Below are positions 18,947-27,299 of a stretch of 64,000 nucleotides of DNA, piece after piece (within the stretch, counting starts at the first letter, position 1; every line of letters starts with the position of its first letter). Origin of the DNA: Acidobacteriota bacterium (GTDB lineage Bacteria > Acidobacteriota > Vicinamibacteria > Vicinamibacterales > JAFNAJ01); the NCBI GenBank assembly GCA_023384575.1, contig JAHDVP010000024.1, positions 18,220-82,219 on the forward strand, in the 5' to 3' direction. The notes beneath the pieces are model-generated. The model had not been told where the DNA came from. It saw nothing but the letters and a program-made list of their open reading frames with translations, and made no database searches. Made by a program: the position numbers and the translations under genes.

Positions 18947-21517
18947 ATGAGACGATGTGCTGGTCTGGTGATGGCTTTGACGGCGTCGATCGCCTTTACG
19001 ACGCCGGCGCGCGCACAGGTGGACCTCGGATACTACCTGCCTGCGGCAACGCGGTATTCGTCGGCGGTCCCGACGCCGCACGACGTCCTCGGGGTCGTGC
19101 CGGGTGAACGCCACCTGCACCATCACCAGCTCGTCGCCTACCTGCAGGCGGTCGACGCCGCGTCCGATCGGGTCGTCATGGAGCGGACCGGTTCGACGCA
19201 TGGCGGACGACCGCTGTACTTCCTGACCGTCAGCTCGCCGCGCAACCTCGCGCGCCTCGAGGCGATCCGCACCGAGCACCTGAGAATGGCGCCCCCCGCC
19301 GACGACACGCCCGTCGTCGTGTGGATGGGGTACTCCGTCCACGGCAACGAGCCGAGCGGGGTGAACGCCGTGCCGCTCGTGGTCTATCACCTCGCCGCCG
19401 CCGAGGGCGCGGACATCGACGCGCTGCTCGAGCGTGCGGTCATCATCATCGAACCCTCGATCAATCCCGACGGCATGGACCGCTTCGCGCACTGGGCCAA
19501 CACCTTGCGCGGACGACACCCGGTGGCCGACCCGAACCACCGCGAACACCTCGAGACCTGGCCCGGGGGGCGGACGAACTACTACCACTTCGATCTCAAC
19601 CGCGACTGGATGCCCGTGCAGCACCCGGAGAGCCGGCAGCGCCTGCGGTACTACCATCGCTGGAAGCCCAACGTGGTCACCGATCATCACGAGATGGGGA
19701 CCAACTCCACCTTCTTCTTCCAGCCCGGGATCCCGACCCGCAACTTCCCGCTGTCGCCACCCCGTGGGTTCGACCTGACGGCGCGCATCGCGGAGTATCA
19801 CGCCGCGCTGCTCGACACGGTCGGCAGCCTCTACTACGCCAGGGAGAGCTTCGACGATTTCTACATCGGGAAGGGGTCGACATACCCCGACGTGCTCGGC
19901 AGCGTGGGGATTCTCTTCGAACAGGCGAGCAGCCGCGGGCACGCGCAAGAGAGCGAGCACGGCGTCGTCACGTTTCCGTTCACCATCCGGAATCAGTTCC
20001 TGGCCACGCTCTCGACGCTGCGGGCGAGCGTCGACCTGCGCCTCGACCTGCTGACCCACCAGCGCGACGTGCTCGGCGGCGCCTCGCGCGAGGCGGCGGC
20101 GCATCCGGTCAAGGCGTACGTCTTCGGAGACGCGCACGACCCGGCACGGGTGTGGCACCTGCTCGACGTGCTCGATCACCACGACATTCGCGTCCATCGG
20201 CTCGGTGAGCGCGTGACCGTCGACGGCCGCACCTTCGAGCCGCAGACCTCGTACGTCGTCCCGCTCGATCAGCCACACCATCGGCTCATCCGCGGCCTCT
20301 TCGAGACGATCACCGAGTTCGAGGATCGCGCCTTCTACGACATCAGCACGTGGACGCTCCCCCTGGCGTTCAACGTCGCTGCCGCCGCGCTGCCGGCGCG
20401 CGCGATGACCGCCAGCCTGCTCGGCGAAGAGGCGGGCGTGCCCCAGTTTCCCTCGGGCGCCCTCGTCGGCGGGCGATCCGAGTACGCGTACGTGATGGCG
20501 TGGGACGGCTACTACGCGCCGCGGGCGCTGCAGCGCCTGCTCGACGCCGGCGTCCGCGTGAAGGTCGCGCAACGGCCGTTCACCATTGGCGTGGCCGACG
20601 GGTCGACGCAGGCCTTCACTCACGGCGCGCTGCTCGTGGCGCTCGGCATCCAGGACCGGCCGGAGGTCGTGCCCGCCCTGCTCGAGACGATCGCGCGCGA
20701 GGACGCGGTGCGGGTCTTCGCGGTGCGCTCGGGCCTTGCGACCGATGGCATCGATCTCGGCAGCCCGTCATTTGCGACGGTGCGCCCCCAGCGCGTGATG
20801 CTGCTGACGGGGAGCGGCGTGGCCGCCAACGACGCGGGCGAGATCTGGCACCAGCTCGACGTCCGCTGGGGCATGCGGCTCAGCCAGGTGGACGTCGACG
20901 TGTTCAACCGCATCGCGCTCGAGGGCTACACGACGATCATCCTGGCCGCAGGGGGCTACCAGAACGTGAGCGACGCGGCGGTGGAGAAGCTCCGGCGCTG
21001 GGTGTCGGCCGGCGGCACGCTGGTCGTCTACCGGACCGCCGTGAGCTGGGCGCTCCGCCAGAAGCTGCTGGCCGCTTCGGCCGTCGAGGGCCCGGACGCC
21101 GGCGACCGCGCGATGCGCCGCTACACCGACGCGGCCTCGGAGGCCGCGCTCCAGACGATTGCCGGCAGCATCTTCCTCGCGGACGTCGACCCGACGCACC
21201 CGCTCTTCTACGGCTACCGCGGCCCGACGCTGCCGACGTTCCGGAACACGACGCTGATGCTCGAGGTGCCCGCCAATCCGTACGCGGCGCCCATGCGGTA
21301 CGCCGAGACCCCGCTCCTGAGCGGATACGTGTCGCCCGAGCAACTCGAACGGCTGAAGGGCACGGCCGGCGTCGTGGTGGGCGCGATCGGCAGTGGGCGC
21401 GTCATCGCGGCCACCGACAACCCCGTGTTCCGGGCGTTCTGGTTCGGCACCGACAAGCTGCTCGCGAACGCGATCTTCTTCGGCAGCACGATTGCCGCCT
21501 CGACGACGGCCCGCTGA
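18947..21517 (+). CDS. Secreted M14-family zinc carboxypeptidase
   Basis: An 856-residue exported protein. The signal peptide ends near residue 24 (TPARAQ). The M14 catalytic domain has the zinc pair His132/Glu135 in YSVHGNEPSG, with NPDGMDRF and YYHFDLNRDW downstream, typical of the family, and a DHHEMGTNSTFFFQPG segment. The C-terminal 350 or so residues form an extra region resembling a class I glutamine-amidotransferase-like fold, with alternating hydrophobic strands (VMLLTGSGVAANDAGE; TLVVYRTAVSW). That layout is common for the large M14 proteins of Acidobacteriota and Bacteroidota. It probably trims peptides in the periplasm or outside the cell. It is convergent with the HEAT-repeat gene, with a family A repeat between them. 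Confidence 0.85.
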   Translation: MRRCAGLVMALTASIAFTTPARAQVDLGYYLPAATRYSSAVPTPHDVLGVVPGERHLHHHQLVAYLQAVDAASDRVVMERTGSTHGGRPLYFLTVSSPRNLARLEAIRTEHLRMAPPADDTPVVVWMGYSVHGNEPSGVNAVPLVVYHLAAAEGADIDALLERAVIIIEPSINPDGMDRFAHWANTLRGRHPVADPNHREHLETWPGGRTNYYHFDLNRDWMPVQHPESRQRLRYYHRWKPNVVTDHHEMGTNSTFFFQPGIPTRNFPLSPPRGFDLTARIAEYHAALLDTVGSLYYARESFDDFYIGKGSTYPDVLGSVGILFEQASSRGHAQESEHGVVTFPFTIRNQFLATLSTLRASVDLRLDLLTHQRDVLGGASREAAAHPVKAYVFGDAHDPARVWHLLDVLDHHDIRVHRLGERVTVDGRTFEPQTSYVVPLDQPHHRLIRGLFETITEFEDRAFYDISTWTLPLAFNVAAAALPARAMTASLLGEEAGVPQFPSGALVGGRSEYAYVMAWDGYYAPRALQRLLDAGVRVKVAQRPFTIGVADGSTQAFTHGALLVALGIQDRPEVVPALLETIAREDAVRVFAVRSGLATDGIDLGSPSFATVRPQRVMLLTGSGVAANDAGEIWHQLDVRWGMRLSQVDVDVFNRIALEGYTTIILAAGGYQNVSDAAVEKLRRWVSAGGTLVVYRTAVSWALRQKLLAASAVEGPDAGDRAMRRYTDAASEAALQTIAGSIFLADVDPTHPLFYGYRGPTLPTFRNTTLMLEVPANPYAAPMRYAETPLLSGYVSPEQLERLKGTAGVVVGAIGSGRVIAATDNPVFRAFWFGTDKLLANAIFFGSTIAASTTAR

Positions 21518-21535
21518 AAGGGGCGACACGGGCGG

Positions 21536-21559
21536 AAAAGGGGACAGTCACCTTTTTCG
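21536..21559. repeat. Family A short palindromic repeat, copy 2
   Basis: AAAAGG arm, GGACAGTCA centre, CCTTTTT arm. It lies between the convergent M14 and HEAT-repeat genes, where it could also act as a terminator. Confidence 0.8.
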
Positions 21560-21581
21560 AGTGTCGGGATTCCGGATGGTC

Positions 21582-22481
21582 TCACGGACGGCGGCGCGCG
21601 GTAGCGGCACGCGCGGCCACCCGCACCGCCGGGTCCGGATCCTGATTGGCAGCGTGGCCGAGCGCCTTCTGCGCCTCGGGCGTGTCGATCTCGGCCAGGA
21701 TCTCGACCACCGTCACGCGACGGAAGGTGTCTGGCCACTCGGGTGAGTGCTCGCGCAACGTCGCGGCAAGGACGTCGACGGCTCCCTGACCGAGCACGAC
21801 CAGGCCCTCGCGGGCAGCGGCGAGACCTTCTGGCGATTCCCCCTCTTGCAGGGCGCCGAGAAACGCGGGCATGGCGCGCGAGTCGGCAAAGCCGACGAGC
21901 GCCGCGAGCGCGGCGGCGCGCGTGTCGGCCCTGTTGGCGGCAGCGACCAGGGGCCCGACCGCCGCCGGATCCCCCAGCTCACCGAGCGCCTGCGCCGCCA
22001 TCTCGCGTCCGAGCCAGTCGTCGCGAGGATCATCGAGGGCTCGGACCAGCAGGGGCGTGGCCCGTCGATCGCCCGTGGCCGCCAGTGCGGGGATCAGGCT
22101 CGCCCACATCCCGGTCCGTTCGTCGAAGTCGCGTGCGAGCCACTCGAGCAGGGCGCCGGTGGCGGCCGGGTGTCTCAGCATCCCCAGGGCCTCGATGGCA
22201 GCCCCGCGGATCCACGCGTCTTCGTCAGGGGCCTGGGCGAGTTGCACGAGCGGCCCCACCGCCCGGTCGTCGCCGCTCACGCCGAGTGCCCGGATGGCCA
22301 GCAGGCGCCGATCGTCGTCGGGGCTGCCGAGCGCGAGCAGCCAGTCGGCGACCTGGTCGCCCTGGCCGAACACCTCCTGCGCCGTCGCCGGGTGAGGAGT
22401 TGGTGGGAGCGCGACGTGGAGCGCCGCCAGCGTGAACCCGGCGCACAGGTGCAACGCGCGGCGACGGATCGGCGTGGCCAT
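21582..22481 (-). CDS. Exported HEAT-repeat protein
   Basis: A 299-residue protein starting at the ATG at 22481, five bases after a GGAGG site. An N-terminal signal peptide ends near residue 35 (HPATAQ). The rest is made of about seven alpha-helical HEAT/PBS-lyase-type repeats of about 32 residues with the usual pattern of a conserved aspartate and RxxAAxALG (for example RLLAIRALGVSGD, WIRGAAIEALGML, REMAAQALGELGD). Such repeats are protein-interaction scaffolds. No catalytic residues are seen. It is divergent from the zinc-ribbon/Sel1 gene that begins the next cluster, only 109 bases away, so a shared control region is possible. Confidence 0.85.
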   Translation of the reverse strand: MATPIRRRALHLCAGFTLAALHVALPPTPHPATAQEVFGQGDQVADWLLALGSPDDDRRLLAIRALGVSGDDRAVGPLVQLAQAPDEDAWIRGAAIEALGMLRHPAATGALLEWLARDFDERTGMWASLIPALAATGDRRATPLLVRALDDPRDDWLGREMAAQALGELGDPAAVGPLVAAANRADTRAAALAALVGFADSRAMPAFLGALQEGESPEGLAAAREGLVVLGQGAVDVLAATLREHSPEWPDTFRRVTVVEILAEIDTPEAQKALGHAANQDPDPAVRVAARAATARRRP

Positions 22482-22590
22482 GTCGACCTCCGCGGGGGCG
22501 ACGTGGGGGCACGATGGTTCGATCCTACACCCCGATGGTATGATGCCGCTGTCCCCCTGCTCCAAGCCTCCGTGCGTCGACAGGTGGGCC

Positions 22591-23439
22591 ATGCCGAGCC
22601 GTCAGGACCGGTGCCCGGCCTGCGGGACCGAACTCCTCGCCGCAGACCGTTTCTGCAGCGGGTGTGGGCGCCCAGCCTCAGCCCGCGAACCTCCCCCGCC
22701 TCCTTACTCCGGACCATCGCCTCCCGACCTGCCGCGCGGGGAGCCCCGGCGCGCGCCTGCGGCCGCCACCTCCGCCAGGCCGGCCCGACGCGGCATCGCG
22801 ATGGGTGCCATCGTCGGTGTTCTCTCGATGGCCGTGCTGGGCGTGGCGGCGTTCGTCGCCATCGCGTGGTACCAGTCGGACCGCGTGGATCCCGCTTCGC
22901 CAGCTGACTCGCGGCTCATTCCAGGGGTCACGGCCACCGACGACCTCCGGGATGCCGATGCAGTCCAGCCCGTAGCTCCGGCCGATCCGATCCCGCCCGG
23001 TGGCGCCACGTCGCTCTTCGGCGAGGGCGCGCTCGATCGGGCCGACGCCATGAGCTTCGACCGGTTCCTCGCCTCGGAGAAACTCGCTGAAGGCATCCGC
23101 TACTACTTCGGCGAGGGCGTCGCGATCGACGACGAACGCGCGCGGCGATGCTTCGAAGAGGCCGCCGCCTACGAAGGTCGTGCGGCGTTCCTGCTGGCCC
23201 ACCTGTACGAGAACGGTCGCGGCGTGGTCCCCGACGACCGCATGGCCCTCGAGTGGCTGCACCGCTCGGTGAGACTCGGGTATCCGCAGGCGCAGTACGT
23301 GCTTGGCATGCTCTATCTCGAAGGGCGCCCTGGGCTCGTGACGCCAGATGCCGAAGGTGCCTACCGGCTTCTCGCCGCGGCGGCCTCCCAGGGCCACGAG
23401 GCCGCGCGGGAGACGCTCGGCCGGCTCGGCTCGCCGTGA
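22591..23439 (+). CDS. Membrane-anchored zinc-ribbon and Sel1-repeat protein
   Basis: A 282-residue protein beginning with a zinc ribbon (CPACGTELLAADRFCSGCG, residues about 7-25). A Pro/Ala-rich linker is followed by one membrane segment (about residues 72-93, AIVGVLSMAVLGVAAFVAIAW). After another disordered stretch the C-terminal half contains two to three Sel1-like repeats (GIRYYFGEGVAIDDERARRC; LLAHLYENGRGV; YVLGMLYLEGRPG). The ribbon would lie in the cytoplasm and the Sel1 repeats outside. Both are interaction modules, so a scaffold role is likely. It is the first of four co-directional genes; the archaemetzincin-like gene starts 72 bases later. The longer frame upstream of 22591 overlaps the divergent HEAT gene and is unlikely to be used. 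Confidence 0.75.
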   Translation: MPSRQDRCPACGTELLAADRFCSGCGRPASAREPPPPPYSGPSPPDLPRGEPRRAPAAATSARPARRGIAMGAIVGVLSMAVLGVAAFVAIAWYQSDRVDPASPADSRLIPGVTATDDLRDADAVQPVAPADPIPPGGATSLFGEGALDRADAMSFDRFLASEKLAEGIRYYFGEGVAIDDERARRCFEEAAAYEGRAAFLLAHLYENGRGVVPDDRMALEWLHRSVRLGYPQAQYVLGMLYLEGRPGLVTPDAEGAYRLLAAAASQGHEAARETLGRLGSP

Positions 23440-23511
23440 CGTCATGCCAGACGAAGCGCCCGCCCGCGCGGCGCGACGCCGCTCGCACTGGCCGGATCGC
23501 GGAGACGGCGG

Positions 23512-24528
23512 ATGGCGGAATCCGGAAGCGTGACTCGCTCGTCCCGAGCGGTCTTCGATCGCGTGCTCGTCATCGGCGAAGTGCCGCGCGGGGTACGCGC
23601 GTGGTTCGGCGGCGACATCGCGACGCTTCGCCTGGCGGCCGCTGACGAAGCGCCCGATCATCCGCTGCACGTGTCCGCGGTCATCAGGGCTCTCGGGTCG
23701 GGACCCCTGGCCGCCCGGCCCGCGGGGACCACGCTCGTGCTGACCTCGCGCGTCCTCGTCGCTCCTGGCACGCGGCCGCTTTTCGGGTTCGCCGATCGCC
23801 GCCGCGGTGTGGCGGTCGTGTCGACTGCACGGCTCGGATGCGACGAGCCACGACGGGTGGCGCGGCGCGTGGCCAGCGTGATCGCTCACGAGCGCGGGCA
23901 TCTCGACGGCCTGCGTCACTGCGCGACGCCCGGCTGCGTCATGCAGGCCGTCGGCACGCTCGAGGGGCTCGACGCGCGGTCCGACGAGCCCTGCGGACGT
24001 TGCCCGCGCGCGCGGGGAGGGCGCACCGCGGCCGCGGTGCTGGCCCTGGCGTCACTCAGCGCCTTTGTCTTCCTGGGCCTCGACGTCGCGGGTCGGTGGC
24101 TCGAGCCTCCACCCCTGCGGCCGTTCGCGTGCGAACCCGCTGCGGAGGGCAACGGCCTCGTCCTCGTTTTCAACGGCACGCCGGTCGAGTGGGCGGGCCC
24201 CGACGGCGCGATTCGACGCCTGCCGTGCCGCGACGCGGAGGCGGCCTCGCGGCTCAACGACTTGTTCCAGCAGGTCGACCCGTCTCCGCTCGGCGTCGTG
24301 CCGACCGCGGCGGGCGGCGCAACCGTGCGGCACGCCGACGCCGTGATCGTCGAGATTCCCCCGGCGTCGTCGGGCGCGCCAGCGGCCGCCGATCTTGGAG
24401 TGCGGTGGGCACAGGAGGTCGATCTCCTCCTTGCCGGCAAGGGCCGTCGGGCCGAGGTGTGTCCGTCGTGTCATCTCGATCGCCCGCGCGACATGCAGGT
24501 GGCCCGGCGCACCGGCGTGCGGAGGTAG
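23512..24528 (+). CDS. Membrane-anchored archaemetzincin-like metalloprotease
   Basis: A 338-residue protein. The N-terminal 165 residues carry the archaemetzincin signature: His126, Glu127, His130 and His136 in HERGHLDGLRH give the metzincin zinc site, followed by Cys137, Cys142, Met144 and the Cys161/Cys164 pair, which fits HEXXHXXGX3CX4CXM then CXXC with one residue fewer in the last gap. Archaemetzincins are normally soluble stand-alone peptidases of about 180 residues. Here the domain is followed by a membrane segment (about residues 172-192), a 120-residue non-cytoplasmic domain of unknown fold and a last CxxC (CPSC). It is followed two bases later by the large membrane protein gene, so the protease may process a component of this cluster. 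Confidence 0.75.
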   Translation: MAESGSVTRSSRAVFDRVLVIGEVPRGVRAWFGGDIATLRLAAADEAPDHPLHVSAVIRALGSGPLAARPAGTTLVLTSRVLVAPGTRPLFGFADRRRGVAVVSTARLGCDEPRRVARRVASVIAHERGHLDGLRHCATPGCVMQAVGTLEGLDARSDEPCGRCPRARGGRTAAAVLALASLSAFVFLGLDVAGRWLEPPPLRPFACEPAAEGNGLVLVFNGTPVEWAGPDGAIRRLPCRDAEAASRLNDLFQQVDPSPLGVVPTAAGGATVRHADAVIVEIPPASSGAPAAADLGVRWAQEVDLLLAGKGRRAEVCPSCHLDRPRDMQVARRTGVRR

Positions 24529-24530
24529 CG

Positions 24531-27299
24531 ATGCCCGTTGGCTTCGGTCGACAGATCTTCGAGACCCTCTGGCAACTGCGCGACGCCGTGGGGAAGGCCC
24601 TGGCGCGCCTGCCGCTCTGGCCCGACATCGTCAGGCTGGCGGCGATCCTCGTCTCGCCGGTGACGGGCGCCGCACGTGCGACACTCTCCGCGTTCCCGTT
24701 CCTCCGCCGACTCGAGTGGCTGCTCGAGGTCGAGTCGCTGACCAAGCGCCACCCGGTGGTGCTCGCCCTGGCCCTGCTCTACGTCCTCTGGCGCGGATGG
24801 AGAACCACGACGCACGGACACATTGGGACCGACGCCTCGATCTATCCGTTCATGGCGATCGTGTCGGGCTTCAACCCGTGCCTCGGAATCGCGTGCGGGG
24901 TCTTCTACGGCATCGGCGATCTGATCCAGAAGTTCCTGCGGCCGGACATGTTCGGCGTGCCGAAGGGCCGGGCCGACGTGAACTTCTGGCCCGCGATGTT
25001 CGGCTACACGGTGTCGTACTCCTCGCTGATGTGCATGGGCGTCGTGCCGGGCGTGCTGGCGCGGGTCGCGCGCCACACGGCGCGAGGCGTGTTGCGCGCC
25101 GTGTTCGTCCGCCGCGCATCGGCCGTTGCCGATGGCGCGGGCCCTGGCGCACCCGGAGCGGCGACGGCCGGGCCGTCGGCATCGGGTGCCGCCGCCGAGA
25201 GCTTCCCGCTCGCGGAGTTCGTGGCGGCGGTCGTCGGTGGTGGCGTCGGCGGCTACGTGACGATGAGTGTGCTGGCGCCGAAGTTGTCGGTACCCGCCTT
25301 CATGTGGCGGCCCAACCCCGACGTCTCGTGCCTCAAGCTCGAGGTCGGGACGTGGCTGGTGGGACGCGCGGACGTCGGTGCGCAGGCCGGAGGCGCCGGA
25401 GGAGGGCTCGTGCTCGTGACGCCGCCTGCCGATCGCCCGCCCTGGTCGCTGATGCACCGCCCGAGCGTCAACCACGTGTGGGACGAGGAGACGGGTCGAT
25501 GGGTGCCGGCCGACGAGGCACATCGCCGGCGGATGGAGCGCGAGGGCTACGACTTCGACCCGCACACCGAGACGTGGCGACGGCCGCCGTCGAGCGTTGC
25601 CCCCGTCGATCCGGGCCGCGAGCGGCCGGGTGTCGTCGACTACGTGCCGTTCTCGTTCGAGCAGCCCGACACGAGGCGATTCGAGAGCCGACTGAACGAG
25701 CTCGACCACGCCGAACGCCGGGCGCTCGACGAGTACCAGCGCCTGTCGGCCGAGCGTGATCGGGCGCGCCGCGACGGCGACCGGTGGCTCGACGAGCAGC
25801 TGACACGGCGACTCGACGATGCCCGACGCAACGTGCAGACCGTGCAGGGCGAGAAGCTCACGCTGACCGGTCAGGCGAGCCGCGAGGCCGACTACGGTCG
25901 AGTCGACCGGGCAACGGTTCGTGCCGCTGCGGGCGAGGTGGCCGCCCTGCCGGGCCAGCTCCTGCGGAGCCTGGTGGCGCCAGACATGTCGGCCGTGGCC
26001 GAGCGCCTGCAGGCCGCCATCGACGCGCGTCGTCGCCTGCAGGGGCAGCTCGACGCGCAGGACCCGCTCTTTGCGCGGCACGACGCGCTGCTCGACGAGT
26101 ATCGGCGCCTGCGGGCCGACCTCTCGACCGCGGCCGACCCTGAATCGGACGACCGCCTGCGCGAGCGGCTCGACGAGGTGCGACGACGGATCGACGGGCT
26201 CACCCGCGACATGTCCAGAATCCACGACGCCAGCGCGCAGTGGCAGCGGCGGGCCGCCGAGGCGAACGCCCAGGCCCTCGTCACGTCGGGCGACCTGACC
26301 CTGCGCGGCACGTCCGCGGTGAGGTCGGCCCAGATGGTGAACCGTCTGATCGACCAGTACCGTCGAGGCAATCTGCCCTGGCAGCCTGGGTTGCGGTCGA
26401 GCGGAGGCGGCGATTACGACGTTGACGGGCTCCGCCCCTCGTCGACGTCCCCGTCATCGCAGCCAGGGCTGAATGTCGCCGACGGTTCGGCAGCCTCACC
26501 GGAGGCCATCAGTCGCATGCTCCACAACCGGATCTTCCGCTGGGACAGGCGGACCGGTGCGGTGACCGAGCTGCGAGGCGTCGATGCCATCGATGTGCCA
26601 GCCAACGCGGATCAGATGAGGATCATCCGGGATCCGCGGACCGGACGGATGACCGTCATCGACGCCGGCGACCGGGTGACGGGCAACGAACGCCTCAGGC
26701 GGGCGGCGCTCGACGCGGTCGACCGCTACGCGACGACCGCGCCGCCAGCACCGTCGGCCGGTGCGGCGCCACCCGCGCCGGCTGCCGCAGGGGGCGGAGG
26801 TTCAGTTCCCCCGTCGAGCGAACCGGATCTCGGTGAACTCGCGCGGCGCAAGCCTGGTCAGCCGATGTCCCGGGTCGAGCGACAGGTGGCCTCGGCCGAG
26901 GCCAAACGGGACGCGATCCTCCGTGGCGACGAGGCAGCGGTCGGCCAGAGGGAACTCCCGACGACGCGGAGCGACTGGGCGGCTATCGATCGAGCAACGG
27001 GCGCCGAGCTCGGCCCCCCGCGAAAGAACGTCGAGCAAATCCTCGGAATCGAACGGCCCCCGGAAGTCAACGTGTTCGCCCAGGCAAATCCCGCGTTCCG
27101 CCAGGTCGACGACCTCGTGCGTGACGCCTACAAGCGCTCCGGGGGCGGGTTTCCCGTCGGAGGCGAACCTCACTGGCGATTCGAGCGGTTCGAAGCCTAT
27201 TTGAAAGCCAACGGTGTCTCGGACGAGGCCTTCAATCAATGGATCGACACAGTCGGGCAGATCAAGTACACGCCGCCGGGGCCGACGCGGATTCGCTGA
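24531..27299 (+). CDS. Large membrane/coiled-coil protein of unknown function
   Basis: A 922-residue protein starting two bases after the protease gene, with GGAGG just before the ATG. Four hydrophobic segments lie at about residues 74-92, 100-125, 151-175 and 227-250. A Trp-rich motif follows (VWDEETGRWVPADEAHRRR with a second half DFDPHTETWRRPP, about 308-352). Residues about 384-593 are highly charged and helical, likely a long coiled coil. A Ser/Pro/Gly-rich middle leads to a separate C-terminal domain (about 800-922) ending PHWRFERFEAYLKANG...QIKYTPPG. I do not recognise the family. The layout of membrane base, long stalk and compact tip recalls surface or secretion-related proteins, but no known toxin or secretion motif is seen. 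The GYF_2 gene overlaps its 3' end by 61 bases. Confidence 0.75.
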   Translation: MPVGFGRQIFETLWQLRDAVGKALARLPLWPDIVRLAAILVSPVTGAARATLSAFPFLRRLEWLLEVESLTKRHPVVLALALLYVLWRGWRTTTHGHIGTDASIYPFMAIVSGFNPCLGIACGVFYGIGDLIQKFLRPDMFGVPKGRADVNFWPAMFGYTVSYSSLMCMGVVPGVLARVARHTARGVLRAVFVRRASAVADGAGPGAPGAATAGPSASGAAAESFPLAEFVAAVVGGGVGGYVTMSVLAPKLSVPAFMWRPNPDVSCLKLEVGTWLVGRADVGAQAGGAGGGLVLVTPPADRPPWSLMHRPSVNHVWDEETGRWVPADEAHRRRMEREGYDFDPHTETWRRPPSSVAPVDPGRERPGVVDYVPFSFEQPDTRRFESRLNELDHAERRALDEYQRLSAERDRARRDGDRWLDEQLTRRLDDARRNVQTVQGEKLTLTGQASREADYGRVDRATVRAAAGEVAALPGQLLRSLVAPDMSAVAERLQAAIDARRRLQGQLDAQDPLFARHDALLDEYRRLRADLSTAADPESDDRLRERLDEVRRRIDGLTRDMSRIHDASAQWQRRAAEANAQALVTSGDLTLRGTSAVRSAQMVNRLIDQYRRGNLPWQPGLRSSGGGDYDVDGLRPSSTSPSSQPGLNVADGSAASPEAISRMLHNRIFRWDRRTGAVTELRGVDAIDVPANADQMRIIRDPRTGRMTVIDAGDRVTGNERLRRAALDAVDRYATTAPPAPSAGAAPPAPAAAGGGGSVPPSSEPDLGELARRKPGQPMSRVERQVASAEAKRDAILRGDEAAVGQRELPTTRSDWAAIDRATGAELGPPRKNVEQILGIERPPEVNVFAQANPAFRQVDDLVRDAYKRSGGGFPVGGEPHWRFERFEAYLKANGVSDEAFNQWIDTVGQIKYTPPGPTRIR

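Noticed and set aside
24531..27299. Polymorphic toxin assignment for the 922-aa protein
   Set aside because: The C-terminal domain shows no nuclease, deaminase or other toxin motif I can identify and no immunity-like gene directly follows.
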